Program-made: the position numbers and the translations under genes
Part shown: in pieces, positions 9,251 to 17,342 of the stretch
Position numbering within the stretch: the stretch's first letter is position 1
How the letters are laid out: the number at the start of each line of letters is the position of its first letter
Assembly: GCA_032907565.1 (NCBI GenBank)
Contig: JAJJPK010000028.1
Span: 1-64,000 of the forward strand
Direction of reading: 5' to 3'
DNA length: 64,000 nt
Source: ZC4RG29 sp032907565
GTDB lineage: Bacteria > Bacteroidota > Bacteroidia > Cytophagales > Cyclobacteriaceae
The notes under the pieces: model-generated
What the model saw: the letters and a program-made list of their open reading frames with translations, nothing else
What the model was told of the DNA's origin: nothing
Database searches by the model: none

Positions 9251-10036
9251 ATGGCGACGCTTTTCGATTATACACATAAGAACATTGTTATCACCGGCGG
9301 CGGAAGCGGCATTGGTCAAGCTATGGCCGTGCGGTTCGCCCAACACGGTGGCCATGTATTCGTCGTCGAGTTGAATGAGGCGGGTGCGCGTGAAACTGCC
9401 GACCGGATCCGTGGAGAAGGTGGGCAAGCCACCGCGGTACAATGCAACGTTGCAAGTCATTCGGAAACGAAGAACGCCGTCGAGTCCATTCTCTCCCAGG
9501 CGGGCCGTATCCACGTTCTTGTGAACAACGCTGGCATCGCCCACATCGGCACACTGGAGTCGACCTCGGAGGCGGATTTCGATCGGCTCTTCCAGGTAAA
9601 CGTGAAGGGGGCTTTCAATATGATGAAACACGTCATTACGCCCATGAAGCAACAGGGCGGAGGTGTGATACTCAACATGACATCTATCGCAGCTACCCTG
9701 GGTATCCCGGATCGATTTGCCTATTCGATGACGAAGGGCGCCTTGCTGACGATGACCTATTCGGTTGCACGGGATTATATCCACGACAACATCCGTTGCA
9801 ATTGTATATCACCCGCCCGTGTGCATACGCCTTTCGTCGATGGGTTCCTTAAAGCAAATTACCCCGGCCGTGAACAAGAGGTTTTTGAAAAGCTTTCCAA
9901 AACCCAACCGATCGGCCGAATGGCTAAACCCGACGAGATCGCCACCCTTGCCCTCTACCTCTGCTCGGACGAAGCTTCATTTATTACCGGAACGGACTAC
10001 CTGATCGACGGCGGATTTGAACATCTCAACACATGA
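9251..10036 (+). CDS. Short-chain dehydrogenase/reductase, candidate 2-keto-3-deoxy-sugar-acid 4-dehydrogenase
   Basis: A 261-residue classical SDR. Visible motifs are the NAD(P)-binding TGGGSGIG, NNAG, the catalytic Ser in LNMTSIA and the catalytic Tyr/Lys pair in YSMTKG; the C-terminus ends FITGTDYLIDGGF. SDRs of this type catalyse many alcohol oxidations. The two genes that follow (a fumarylacetoacetase-type hydrolase and an Ldh2 dehydrogenase) match the last steps of the non-phosphorylative L-fucose or L-rhamnose pathway, where an SDR oxidises 2-keto-3-deoxy-L-fuconate or -rhamnonate at C4. The substrate is therefore an inference from context; the SDR assignment itself is secure. Confidence 0.9.
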   Translation: MATLFDYTHKNIVITGGGSGIGQAMAVRFAQHGGHVFVVELNEAGARETADRIRGEGGQATAVQCNVASHSETKNAVESILSQAGRIHVLVNNAGIAHIGTLESTSEADFDRLFQVNVKGAFNMMKHVITPMKQQGGGVILNMTSIAATLGIPDRFAYSMTKGALLTMTYSVARDYIHDNIRCNCISPARVHTPFVDGFLKANYPGREQEVFEKLSKTQPIGRMAKPDEIATLALYLCSDEASFITGTDYLIDGGFEHLNT

Positions 10037-10073
10037 TACGGCAACATATAACATATATTGAACAAATGAAGTG

Positions 10074-10168
10074 CAGGCAGACACCAGGCGACATGCACCA
10101 ACTCCAACCTGTCTGCCTGGCTAATGAGGAGCAAAATAATTACGTTCACGTTTGGCAGCCAGGCAGAT
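10074..10168 (+). promoter_or_regulatory. Three-arm inverted repeat with two mutually exclusive hairpins
   Basis: CAGGCAGACA (10074-10083) is exactly complementary to TGTCTGCCTG (10110-10119). The same middle arm, read as GTCTGCCTGGC (10111-10121), is also complementary to GCCAGGCAGAT (10158-10168) with one terminal mismatch. Only one hairpin can form at a time. The region precedes the hydrolase start at 10203. It could be an attenuator-like leader or simply a dispersed CAGGCAG repeat; no T-run follows either stem. Confidence 0.35.
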
Positions 10169-10194
10169 ACTTCAACACTTCAACACATCAACAC
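10169..10194 (+). repeat. CTTCAACA-type repeat just before a start codon
   Basis: A 26-nt block of two CTTCAACA-type units plus CATCAACAC ends 8 nt before the ATG at 10203. The identical 26-nt block occurs on the minus strand at 15514-15539, 20 nt before the histidine kinase ATG. Confidence 0.7.
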
Positions 10195-10202
10195 GCATAA
10201 AA

Positions 10203-11051
10203 ATGAAACTTATCCGCTTTGGCCCGCCGGGAATGGAAAAACCCGGTATTATCCATGAGGGAGAACGATTTGACGTAACGGCTTTCGGCGAGGACTTCGG
10301 CGAACACTTCTTTGAAACCGACGGATTGACGCGACTTGAGTCGTGGGTACGCGATAACCTCGACACGCTACCAAAAGTAGATTCAAAGGTGCGCCTTGGA
10401 CCACCCATTACGCGGCCCTCAAAGATTATATGTATCGGACTAAACTATTCCGATCATGCCCGCGAGACTGGTGCCGCAGTTCCGCCCGAGCCGGTCATCT
10501 TCTTTAAGGCGACCTCTGCCATAGTTGGGCCCGACGACGATCTTGTGATTCCGCGCAACAGCAAGAAAACCGATTGGGAGGTGGAGCTCGCCGTTGTGAT
10601 TGGCAAGCGCGCAAGTTACGTGGAAGAAGCAGATGCGATGAATTATGTGGCCGGCTACTGCCTGCACAACGACTACAGTGAACGCGAATTTCAACTCGAG
10701 CACAGCGGCCAGTGGGTGAAGGGGAAAAGCTGTGATACGTTTGCACCGCTGGGTCCGTTTCTCGCTACGCGGGATGAAATCGCAGACGTAGATAACCTTC
10801 GCCTGTGGCTGAAACTCAACGGCGAAGTTCGTCAGGATGGATCTACCGCGAACCTGATCTACAAGGTTCCCTTTATCGTAAGCTACCTTAGTCGCTTTAT
10901 GTCGCTGCTCCCCGGCGACATCATTTCTACAGGAACGCCCGCCGGCGTCGGCATGGGCATGAATCCACAGCGGTTCCTGAAGGAAGGCGATGTAGTTGAA
11001 CTGGGTATCGACGGACTGGGCGAACAACGCCAGGTTGCCCGGCAGGGATAA
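10203..11051 (+). CDS. Fumarylacetoacetate hydrolase family protein, candidate 2,4-diketo-3-deoxy-sugar-acid hydrolase
   Basis: A 282-residue FAH-fold enzyme. It has the usual N-terminal LIRFGPPGMEKPG, the family signature IICIGLNYSDHARETG, the metal-binding Glu/Asp region DWEVELAVVIGKRA, VAGYCLHNDYSEREFQ and the C-terminal PGDIISTGTPAGVG. I chose ATG at 10203 because the upstream in-frame ATG at 10152 would read through repeat DNA. In L-fucose and L-rhamnose non-phosphorylative pathways an enzyme of this family splits the 2,4-diketo-3-deoxy acid into pyruvate and L-lactate, which fits its position between an SDR and an Ldh2 dehydrogenase. The exact substrate is inferred. Confidence 0.88.
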   Translation: MKLIRFGPPGMEKPGIIHEGERFDVTAFGEDFGEHFFETDGLTRLESWVRDNLDTLPKVDSKVRLGPPITRPSKIICIGLNYSDHARETGAAVPPEPVIFFKATSAIVGPDDDLVIPRNSKKTDWEVELAVVIGKRASYVEEADAMNYVAGYCLHNDYSEREFQLEHSGQWVKGKSCDTFAPLGPFLATRDEIADVDNLRLWLKLNGEVRQDGSTANLIYKVPFIVSYLSRFMSLLPGDIISTGTPAGVGMGMNPQRFLKEGDVVELGIDGLGEQRQVARQG

Positions 11052-11061
11052 ACGGCGCCAC

Positions 11062-12147
11062 GTGGACAACGAATACGTCACCTTTCCTGCTTCATACCTG
11101 AAAGACTTCACGGCGTCGGTGTTCAAGCACCTCGGCGTGCCGGAAGAAGATGCCCTGCAGGCAGCCGACGTGCTTTCCAAAGCTGATGTCCGTGGCATTG
11201 ATTCACACGGCGTGGCCAGGCTGAGGTCGTACGTCGATATGTTTAAGATCGGAAGGATCAATCCTAAGCCCAAGATTACTGTCGTGCGTGAACGCAAGAG
11301 CGTGGCAACCGTCGATGGCGACAGCGGACTCGGGCTGGTCATCGGACCGAAAGCCAACGCGATCGCGATGGACAAGGCCGCGGAGTTCGGCTCAGGGTGT
11401 GTTAGTGTGCGGAATACGAATCACTATGGCATAGCTTCCTATTACTCCTTGCAAGCACTGGAGCGCGACATGATTGGGTGGTCGATGACGAACTCATCGA
11501 GTATTGTCGTGCCGTTGTGGGGTGCGGAGCGCAGGCTTGGCACCAACCCGATTTCCATTGCCTTCCCGGGGTATACGCAACCTCCCATAGTGATCGACAT
11601 GTCGACCAGCGTGGTTGCCTTCGGAAAGATTGAGCAGGCACGCCGCCAGGGAAAGGTGGTGCCGGTAGGGTGGATGATTGACAAAAGCGGGAATCCCTCC
11701 ATCAATCCCGACGACGCTTTTGAGCAAGGCGCTCTGCTGCCGTTGGGCTCGACGCGCGAGTTAGGCGGTCACAAGGGATATGCGCTTTCTGCGATGGTGG
11801 ATATTCTCTCATGTGTTCTTAGTGGCGCCAATTGGGGACCGTTTGCCCCGCCTTTTGCTTTGTTTGAGACACCCCCGGAGAAAAGTGTCGGCAAGGGCAT
11901 CGGCCACTTTTTCGGCGCGATGGAAATTGCCGGCTTTGAAGACGTCGACGTGTTCAAAAAGCGCATAGACCATTGGATCGAAGTGTTTCGCGCTACGAAG
12001 CCAGCTCCGGGACAGGATGCCGTGCTCATTCCGGGCGATCCCGAACGCGAAGCCGAAGAAGTCAGGCTGAAGGAAGGCGTGCCCCTGCTTCCTGCCGTCG
12101 TAAAAGACCTGCAAAGCATCTCCAAAGAAACAGGTATTCCTTTTTGA
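11062..12147 (+). CDS. Ldh2-family malate/L-lactate/ureidoglycolate dehydrogenase
   Basis: A 361-residue NAD(P)-dependent 2-hydroxyacid dehydrogenase of the Ldh2/YbiC family, unrelated to the classical LDH fold. It shows the family motifs DSHGVARLRSYV, VRNTNHYGIASYYS, GTNPISIAFPG, and GGHKGYALSAMVDILS. I chose GTG at 11062 (VDNEYVTFPASYL), 10 nt after the hydrolase stop; an upstream ATG at 10996 would overlap that gene by 56 nt and add residues without family support. In context it could oxidise the L-lactate released by the hydrolase, or reduce another 2-keto acid of the same pathway. Confidence 0.9.
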   Translation: MDNEYVTFPASYLKDFTASVFKHLGVPEEDALQAADVLSKADVRGIDSHGVARLRSYVDMFKIGRINPKPKITVVRERKSVATVDGDSGLGLVIGPKANAIAMDKAAEFGSGCVSVRNTNHYGIASYYSLQALERDMIGWSMTNSSSIVVPLWGAERRLGTNPISIAFPGYTQPPIVIDMSTSVVAFGKIEQARRQGKVVPVGWMIDKSGNPSINPDDAFEQGALLPLGSTRELGGHKGYALSAMVDILSCVLSGANWGPFAPPFALFETPPEKSVGKGIGHFFGAMEIAGFEDVDVFKKRIDHWIEVFRATKPAPGQDAVLIPGDPEREAEEVRLKEGVPLLPAVVKDLQSISKETGIPF

Positions 12148-12189
12148 ACGCGCTTCCATATACGCAATGCGGCTAGTTTTCCTGTGGAA

Positions 12190-12211
12190 AAATATACCGA
12201 TCGGTATATTT
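12190..12211. promoter_or_regulatory. Perfect 22-bp palindrome, likely TetR-family operator
   Basis: The half-sites are AAATATACCGA and its exact complement TCGGTATATTT with no spacer. ATAC-CG-centred palindromes of this kind are typical TetR/AcrR operators. It ends 24 nt before the tetR ATG and overlaps the expected -33 region of a candidate -7 element TACTTTTA (12224-12231), so binding would block transcription of tetR and fabF. Confidence 0.75.
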
Positions 12212-12235
12212 ATTTTTTTTGTGTACTTTTACCCC

Positions 12236-12826
12236 ATGAACAAGGCGGCGCGTACGCGGCAACACATCCTGGAGCGCACAGCAGCGGTTTTTAACCGAAA
12301 AGGCTTTTCAGGAACTTCACTCAACGACCTTACCCGCGCGACCGGATTGACCAAGGGTGCGCTCTATGGACATTTCCGAAGCAAGGAAGACCTGGCGTTG
12401 CAGGCTTTTCGCCACGCGATGCAGCTCGTGCGCAGTGGTGTCCGCGACCGGCTCGCCGACAAGCGGAGCAACAAGGAGCGCCTGCTGGGCCTGTTGGAAT
12501 TTTATGCTGCCTATGTGCTCCAACCGCCGCTACCCGGCGGCTGCCCGCTCCTCAACACGGCCGTACAGGCCGATGACGACGTGACGTTTATGCGCCGCGC
12601 ACTGCGTAAGGAACTCGATGCGACCGTGTCTTTCATCCAGCGTCTATTAGACGAAGGCGTGGCTTCCGGTGAGTTCAAACCGATTCCAGATACACGTGCG
12701 CTGGCCTTCGTATTCTTTTGTTCCGTGGAAGGCGCAGTGATGTACGCGCGTGCAGTCCGCTCCAAAGAGCCGATGACTTACGTAAGCACATACTGTCGGC
12801 AAATTATCGACCAAATCAGCAAATGA
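12236..12826 (+). CDS. TetR/AcrR family transcriptional regulator
   Basis: A 196-residue repressor-type protein. The N-terminal helix-turn-helix covers residues about 5-55 (ILERTAAVFNRKGFSG, then GLTKGALYGHFRSKEDL), which is strongly conserved in TetR proteins. The C-terminal ligand domain contains PPLPGGCPLLNTAVQADD, typical of the TetR_C subgroup with a Cys-containing GGC motif. I chose ATG at 12236; an in-frame ATG at 12167 would place the operator inside the coding region. Its stop overlaps the first possible fabF ATG (ATGA, 12823-12826), so regulator and fatty-acid synthase gene form one unit. Autoregulation through the palindrome at 12190-12211 is inferred. Confidence 0.93.
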   Translation: MNKAARTRQHILERTAAVFNRKGFSGTSLNDLTRATGLTKGALYGHFRSKEDLALQAFRHAMQLVRSGVRDRLADKRSNKERLLGLLEFYAAYVLQPPLPGGCPLLNTAVQADDDVTFMRRALRKELDATVSFIQRLLDEGVASGEFKPIPDTRALAFVFFCSVEGAVMYARAVRSKEPMTYVSTYCRQIIDQISK

Positions 12827-14085
12827 CTATGATGAAGAAAGTGGTAGTTACCGGAATGGGAGCCATTACACCTCTGGGCAATTCCCTTACCGAATTTTGG
12901 AACAGCCTCGTAGAAGGCAGGTCAGGAGCCGCGCCCATCACCAGGTTCGACGCCTCGAAATTCAGGACACGCTTTGCTTGCGAGGTAAAGGGCTTCGACC
13001 CGGCCAACTACTTTGAAAAATCGGAGATCCGGAAGATGGACCCTTTCGTGCAGTATGCGATGGCGTCGTCGGCCGAAGCGATACGCGATAGCGGTATCGA
13101 CGTCGATACTATCGACAAAACACGTGTGGGTGTTATTTGGGGATCCGGCAACGGGGGGTTCTTCACCTTCCAGCAGGAAGTCATGGACTACGCCCGAGGC
13201 GACGGCACTCCGAGGATCAACCCCTTCTTCATCCCCAAGGTAATTGTTGACATCGCCGCAGGATGGATCTCCATCCGCTACGGCTTTATGGGTCCCAACT
13301 TTTCCACCGTCTCTGCATGCGCCACCTCGAGTACGGCAATCATTGACGCCTTGAATTACATTCGTTGGGGAAAGGCGGACGTGATCATCACCGGTGGTTC
13401 TGAAGCGCCTATCAACGAAGCTGGTGTGGGTGGGTTCGCCGCCATGAAAGCGTTGTCGACACGCAACGATAATCCGCAGCAAGCATCCCGCCCCTTCGAT
13501 GCGGACCGTGACGGGTTCGTGATGGGTGAAGGGGCATGTGCCCTGGTACTGGAAGAGTATGAACACGCGAAGCGGCGCGGTGCCCGCATCTACGCGGAAG
13601 TGGCGGGTGGCGGCATGTCAGCCGACGCGTATCATCTTACAGCCACACATCCCGAAGGAAAAGGTGCAATGCTTGGAATGCAATGGGCGCTCGAAGACGC
13701 GGGAGTAACCCCTGCGGACGTCGACTACCTCAACCCGCACGCTACATCCACGCCGATGGGTGATGTAAGCGAGATGAAGGCAGTCAAGAAAGTGTTTGGC
13801 GACAACCCGACGCGTCTCCACGTCAGCGCGACCAAGTCTGCCGTGGGCCACATGCTCGGCGCTGCCGGCGCAGCTGAAGCCATCATCTGCATCAAAGCGA
13901 TCAGCGAAGGTGTCATTCCACCGACGATCAACACGACTAACCTCGATCCCGAAATGCCACGCGACCTCAACGTCGTCCTCCACAACGCCATCCGCAAGGA
14001 GGTAAATGTTGCGATGAGTAATACGTTTGGGTTTGGGGGGCATAATGCGTCAGTGGTGTTCCGGAAGGTAATTGTTGATCGGTAA
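12823..14085 (+). CDS. fabF: 3-oxoacyl-ACP synthase II (FabF-type condensing enzyme)
   Basis: A 420-residue thiolase-fold ketosynthase that condenses malonyl-ACP with acyl-ACP. The catalytic triad is visible: C166 in VSACATSS, H306 in NPHATSTPMGD and H343 in SAVGHMLGAAG, with K338 preceding. The start may be ATG 12823 (ATGA overlap with tetR), 12829 or 12832 (MKKVVVTGMG); all are in frame. Housekeeping fabF in Bacteroidota normally sits with acpP and rnc. Here there is no acpP and the partner is a TetR regulator, so this may be an additional, regulated enzyme for membrane-lipid adjustment or a special acyl chain. That role is inference; the enzyme family is clear. Confidence 0.93.
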   Translation: MTMMKKVVVTGMGAITPLGNSLTEFWNSLVEGRSGAAPITRFDASKFRTRFACEVKGFDPANYFEKSEIRKMDPFVQYAMASSAEAIRDSGIDVDTIDKTRVGVIWGSGNGGFFTFQQEVMDYARGDGTPRINPFFIPKVIVDIAAGWISIRYGFMGPNFSTVSACATSSTAIIDALNYIRWGKADVIITGGSEAPINEAGVGGFAAMKALSTRNDNPQQASRPFDADRDGFVMGEGACALVLEEYEHAKRRGARIYAEVAGGGMSADAYHLTATHPEGKGAMLGMQWALEDAGVTPADVDYLNPHATSTPMGDVSEMKAVKKVFGDNPTRLHVSATKSAVGHMLGAAGAAEAIICIKAISEGVIPPTINTTNLDPEMPRDLNVVLHNAIRKEVNVAMSNTFGFGGHNASVVFRKVIVDR

Positions 14086-14130
14086 TTGGTGATCGGTCCC
14101 TGGGCTTGTCGAAGGGCCGATTACCAATTA
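14083..14130. terminator. Hairpin between convergent fabF and histidine kinase genes
   Basis: Arms 14083-14096 and 14117-14130 are complementary over 13 of 14 positions (TAATTGGTGATCGG against CCGATTACCAATTA), with a 20-nt loop that contains a fragment of the CTTCGACAAGCYC repeat. The stem begins at the fabF stop codon and ends 10 nt before the convergent kinase gene ends. It may terminate transcription from both sides; there is no long T-run. Confidence 0.45.
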
Positions 14131-14140
14131 TCCCGTACAC

Positions 14141-15493
14141 CTAGAACCTCAACGTAAACACCGTCCTCACCCCCGGCTCCGACTCCACATTCAGCGTTCC
14201 GTTATGAAGCTGCATGATCTGCCTCGACAGGCTTAGCCCGATACCGGATCCGGTTTTCTTTGTCGTGTAGAAAGGAACAAAGATTGACTGCAACGCCTCG
14301 CGGATAATGCCAGGTCCGTTGTCGGACACTTCAATGCGAACACCGGTTTCATCATAGAGACCGGCGAGTTCAATGCGGGGATTCGGAATTTCCGTTACAG
14401 CCTCGATGCCGTTCTTGATCAGGTTGATCAACACCTGTTCGATCATGTCCGCGTCGGCCTGCACCGTAAGGTACTCCGAAGCGCAACTATAAATGAAGTC
14501 AACGTTGCGACGTTTCAGTTCGGGCTTCATGAATTGTGCCACCTTCTCGATCAGGTCTTTCAGCATTACCGTTCGGATGGTTGGTTGCGGCAGGGAGGTG
14601 TATTCCCGGTAGGCATCTATGAATTTGATCAGACCTTTGCTTCGGCTTTCAATGGTGCTCAGACCTTCGCGAAGATCTTCAGCGCCTTCTTCTTTCAGGA
14701 CGAAGTGCCCATCCTTTCGCTCCAGATCGTACTCAAGGACTTCGCGGAGCGTTGACGTGAGGGATGAGATTGGCGTGATCGAGTTCATAATCTCATGACG
14801 CAGTACGCGGGTCAGGTTTTGCCATGCATCCAACTCCTGGCGCTGCAATTCCGGCTGGATGTTTTGCAGGGTAATCAGCCTTACTGTATTACCGCGTATC
14901 CGCATTTCAGTGGCCTGGATCGTGAGGTGCAGCTCGTTATTACCCTTGTAAAGATTGCTCTTTCCCGGCTCGACGTCGAAGATCGCCTTGTACAATTTTG
15001 GGTTAACCTCCAGCAGGTCTTCCACGTTCTGAAGTGTTTGCACGCCGAGGAAGCGTTTCGCGTTGGCGTTGATGAGTTGAACGTTTCCCCCGAGGTCGTA
15101 CGACAGGATACCAGTACGCACCTGTTGCACTACCGTATTGAGGTATTGCCAGTGTTCTTCTTTCTCTGAACGCGCCTTGCGAAATGCTTCCAGCACTTCG
15201 TTGAAGGCTATGTTGAGATCCTTGAATGATCGCCCCAGCTTGTTGTCGGCGGTGAATCCGGAAATAAAGTCGGAGTAGCGAACGGATTCCAGGAACCGGG
15301 TAAGCTTCCTGTTCGTCTGGCTGACGAAGCGAAACAATTCGGCAAGCTGCAGGCCCACGACCACCGTCATAAGGATCGCGGCGAAGAGCATGTTAGGCCG
15401 GCTCAACATAAACACCACCGCCGCTATGGTCAGCCCCAGCGCCACCACCCGAAACAATACCCGCGCCCGAAAATCCTTAAATCCGAAAGTCAT
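14141..15493 (-). CDS. NtrY-like sensor histidine kinase
   Basis: A 450-residue membrane kinase. Two N-terminal transmembrane helices (about 13-30 and 34-52) are followed by a HAMP-like linker (60-110), a PAS domain (about 112-215), a HisKA helix with phospho-accepting H233 in LRHEIMNSITP, and a HATPase_c domain with N361 in LIKNGIEA, D391 in DNGPG and the G2 box GSGIGL at 415-420. There is almost no periplasmic loop, so it probably senses a signal in the membrane or through PAS. It lies downstream of the NtrC-like response regulator on the same strand and is its likely partner. The pair is divergent from an export operon that it probably controls. A CTTCAACA repeat block lies 20 nt before the start. 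Confidence 0.93.
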   Translation of the reverse strand: MTFGFKDFRARVLFRVVALGLTIAAVVFMLSRPNMLFAAILMTVVVGLQLAELFRFVSQTNRKLTRFLESVRYSDFISGFTADNKLGRSFKDLNIAFNEVLEAFRKARSEKEEHWQYLNTVVQQVRTGILSYDLGGNVQLINANAKRFLGVQTLQNVEDLLEVNPKLYKAIFDVEPGKSNLYKGNNELHLTIQATEMRIRGNTVRLITLQNIQPELQRQELDAWQNLTRVLRHEIMNSITPISSLTSTLREVLEYDLERKDGHFVLKEEGAEDLREGLSTIESRSKGLIKFIDAYREYTSLPQPTIRTVMLKDLIEKVAQFMKPELKRRNVDFIYSCASEYLTVQADADMIEQVLINLIKNGIEAVTEIPNPRIELAGLYDETGVRIEVSDNGPGIIREALQSIFVPFYTTKKTGSGIGLSLSRQIMQLHNGTLNVESEPGVRTVFTLRF

Positions 15494-15513
15494 TGACGTG
15501 TTTAGGTGTTTAG

Positions 15514-15539
15514 GTGTTGATGTGTTGAAGTGTTGAAGT
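15514..15539 (-). repeat. CTTCAACA-type repeat before the histidine kinase start
   Basis: On the minus strand this is the same 26-nt block as at 10169-10194, followed by two CCTAAACAC units that run up to the ATG at 15493. A third, similar block lies at 15716-15740 just past the response regulator stop. The remaining spacer of about 250 bp between the two genes shows nothing else clear. Confidence 0.7.
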
Positions 15540-15747
15540 GTTGGAGTTGTCCTTCAAATCTAAGTGTTCCGTTCCACTTATCGTTATGTGCTTGCAACTG
15601 CGTTATGGGCGTGTTGCTATTGTGAAGGTTAGACAATTCTTAAAGTCTATGTCCAAAGTGTAATCGAAGGCCCCAAAGTCGAACTTGAGCCACAAAATGT
15701 GTTCATTGCCGAACTTCAGCACTTCAACACTTCAACACTTGAGCACT

Positions 15748-17127
15748 TCAAAGCCCATGCTTCTCCAACCTCCTATACAGCGATGAACGGGTGAGGCCGA
15801 GTTCGGAGGCTGCCTGGGTGATGTTTCCGTTGTATTTCTTCAGCACCTTCCGGATGAGAAGTTTTTCCACTTCTTCCAGGTTGTAGGCGTCCAGGTTTAG
15901 TTGGCCGTCGTCCTTTCCGGGCGCTGGCGACAGGTTGAAGTCTTCCGGCTGTAATACGTGACCGTTGCTGAGGATGACCGCCCGTTCGATGGCGTGCTGA
16001 AGTTCGCGGATGTTGCCTGGCCACGTATGTTTGTGCATGCGCGTGAGTGCAGCGTCGCTGATCTTCGAAATGTTCTTGTCGTACCGGGCACAGTAATGCT
16101 TGAGGAAATGGTTCGCCAATACAGGGATGTCTTCGAAGCGTTCTCTCAGCGGAGGTACTTCAATTTCGATCGTGTTGATCCGGTACAGAAGGTCCTGGCG
16201 AACCCGGTTTTCCTTGACCATTTCATAAAGCGGCATGTTGGTGGCGCAGATGAGTCGTATGTCGATCTGCGTCTCTTTGTTCGACCCCACACGGCTAACC
16301 CTGCGGTTTTGAATGGCCGTAAGCAGTTTGGCTTGCAGGGGCATGGACAAGTTTCCGATCTCGTCCAGGAACAAGGTACCGCCGTTGGCAAGCTCAAAGC
16401 GCCCGGCACGGTCTTCCTTCGCGTCCGTAAATGCACCTTTTTTATGACCGAACAATTCGCTTTCGAAGAGCGTCTCTGTGATTGAGCCCAGGTCGACGGA
16501 CACAAAGCTTTCGTGTCTACGCGAAGAGTTGCGGTGGATGGCGCGTGCTATGAGTTCCTTTCCTGTACCGTTTTCGCCCAGGATCAGAACGTTGGCGTCT
16601 GTGTGGGCGACGCGGTCGATGGTCTGGAAGATCCGTTGCATAGCCGCACTCTGTCCGATGATCTCGCTATAGCGTTCGTTCAGTGCCTGATTGATTTCCT
16701 GGTTCTTTATTTTGAGGTTCTGTACCTCATCGCGCGTTTCGCGGAGCCGCATGGCTGAATAGATCGTAGCCAGCAGTTTTTCGTTTTCCCACGGCTTGAG
16801 CACGAAGTCGGTTGCGCCCGCCTTGATGGCCCTCACGGCCATCTGGACGTCGCCGTAGGCGGTGATCAGCACGACCACTGCGGAGGGGTCGAGTTCCAGA
16901 ATTTTTTCAAGCCAATAGTAGCCTTCACTGCCGCTGCTCACATCCTTCGTGAAGTTCATGTCCAGCAGAATCACATCGTAGTCTTCATTGGCCATAAGGG
17001 CAGGTAGGGCCTCCGGATTCTTTTCCGTGTCCACCTGGGCGAAATGGCGTTTCAGGTGGATGCGGGCGGCCTTCAGGAGGTCTTCATTGTCGTCTACGAT
17101 CAGAATTTTGCCAGTTTTTTGTTCCAT
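15748..17127 (-). CDS. NtrC-family sigma-54-dependent response regulator
   Basis: A 459-residue activator with a receiver domain (1-125; phosphorylation site D56 in ILLDMNFT, K111 in FVLKPW), a central AAA+ domain (about 155-385; Walker A GENGTGKE, Walker B LFLDEIG) and a C-terminal Fis-type helix-turn-helix (about 415-459). The sigma-54-contacting loop reads GAFTDA rather than GAFTGA, a variant I believe also occurs in other activators. It should bind upstream sites and open promoters held by RpoN. The gene is divergent from the HlyD/ABC operon, and a sigma-54-like promoter lies between them at 17328-17342. The kinase gene follows 254 nt downstream. Confidence 0.95.
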   Translation of the reverse strand: MEQKTGKILIVDDNEDLLKAARIHLKRHFAQVDTEKNPEALPALMANEDYDVILLDMNFTKDVSSGSEGYYWLEKILELDPSAVVVLITAYGDVQMAVRAIKAGATDFVLKPWENEKLLATIYSAMRLRETRDEVQNLKIKNQEINQALNERYSEIIGQSAAMQRIFQTIDRVAHTDANVLILGENGTGKELIARAIHRNSSRRHESFVSVDLGSITETLFESELFGHKKGAFTDAKEDRAGRFELANGGTLFLDEIGNLSMPLQAKLLTAIQNRRVSRVGSNKETQIDIRLICATNMPLYEMVKENRVRQDLLYRINTIEIEVPPLRERFEDIPVLANHFLKHYCARYDKNISKISDAALTRMHKHTWPGNIRELQHAIERAVILSNGHVLQPEDFNLSPAPGKDDGQLNLDAYNLEEVEKLLIRKVLKKYNGNITQAASELGLTRSSLYRRLEKHGL

Positions 17128-17248
17128 GGAGAACTTGTTTCAGTTTTGTGACCCGATTGTCCGATAGCGGGCAAAGGCTATACCGAAAGCCCGAGAGCCT
17201 GATTTAAGCGAAATTTACGACGTTCAGGGCCACAAAGATATGCGTGAG

Positions 17249-17286
17249 CCGTCCATTACCGGACATTCCCGTTCAAAGATGGACGG
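17249..17286. promoter_or_regulatory. Inverted repeat upstream of the export operon, candidate activator site
   Basis: CCGTCCAT (17249-17256) is the exact complement of ATGGACGG (17279-17286), with a 22-nt spacer. It is centred about 62 bp upstream of the -24 element of the sigma-54-like promoter, a distance compatible with an NtrC-type enhancer. The function is inferred. Confidence 0.35.
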
Positions 17287-17327
17287 AAAATCGACGAATT
17301 ACCGCGAAATTGCAGCGGGATTCCGCT

Positions 17328-17342
17328 TGGCACATTAATTGG
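17328..17342 (+). promoter_or_regulatory. Candidate sigma-54 (-24/-12) promoter of the export operon
   Basis: The sequence TGGCACATTAATTGG matches the sigma-54 consensus TGGCAC-N5-TTGC exactly in the -24 hexamer and spacing, with one mismatch in the -12 element (TTGG for TTGC). It lies 49 nt before the HlyD start, and the divergent neighbour encodes a sigma-54 activator. No TAnnTTTG element is visible in this interval. Confidence 0.55.
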
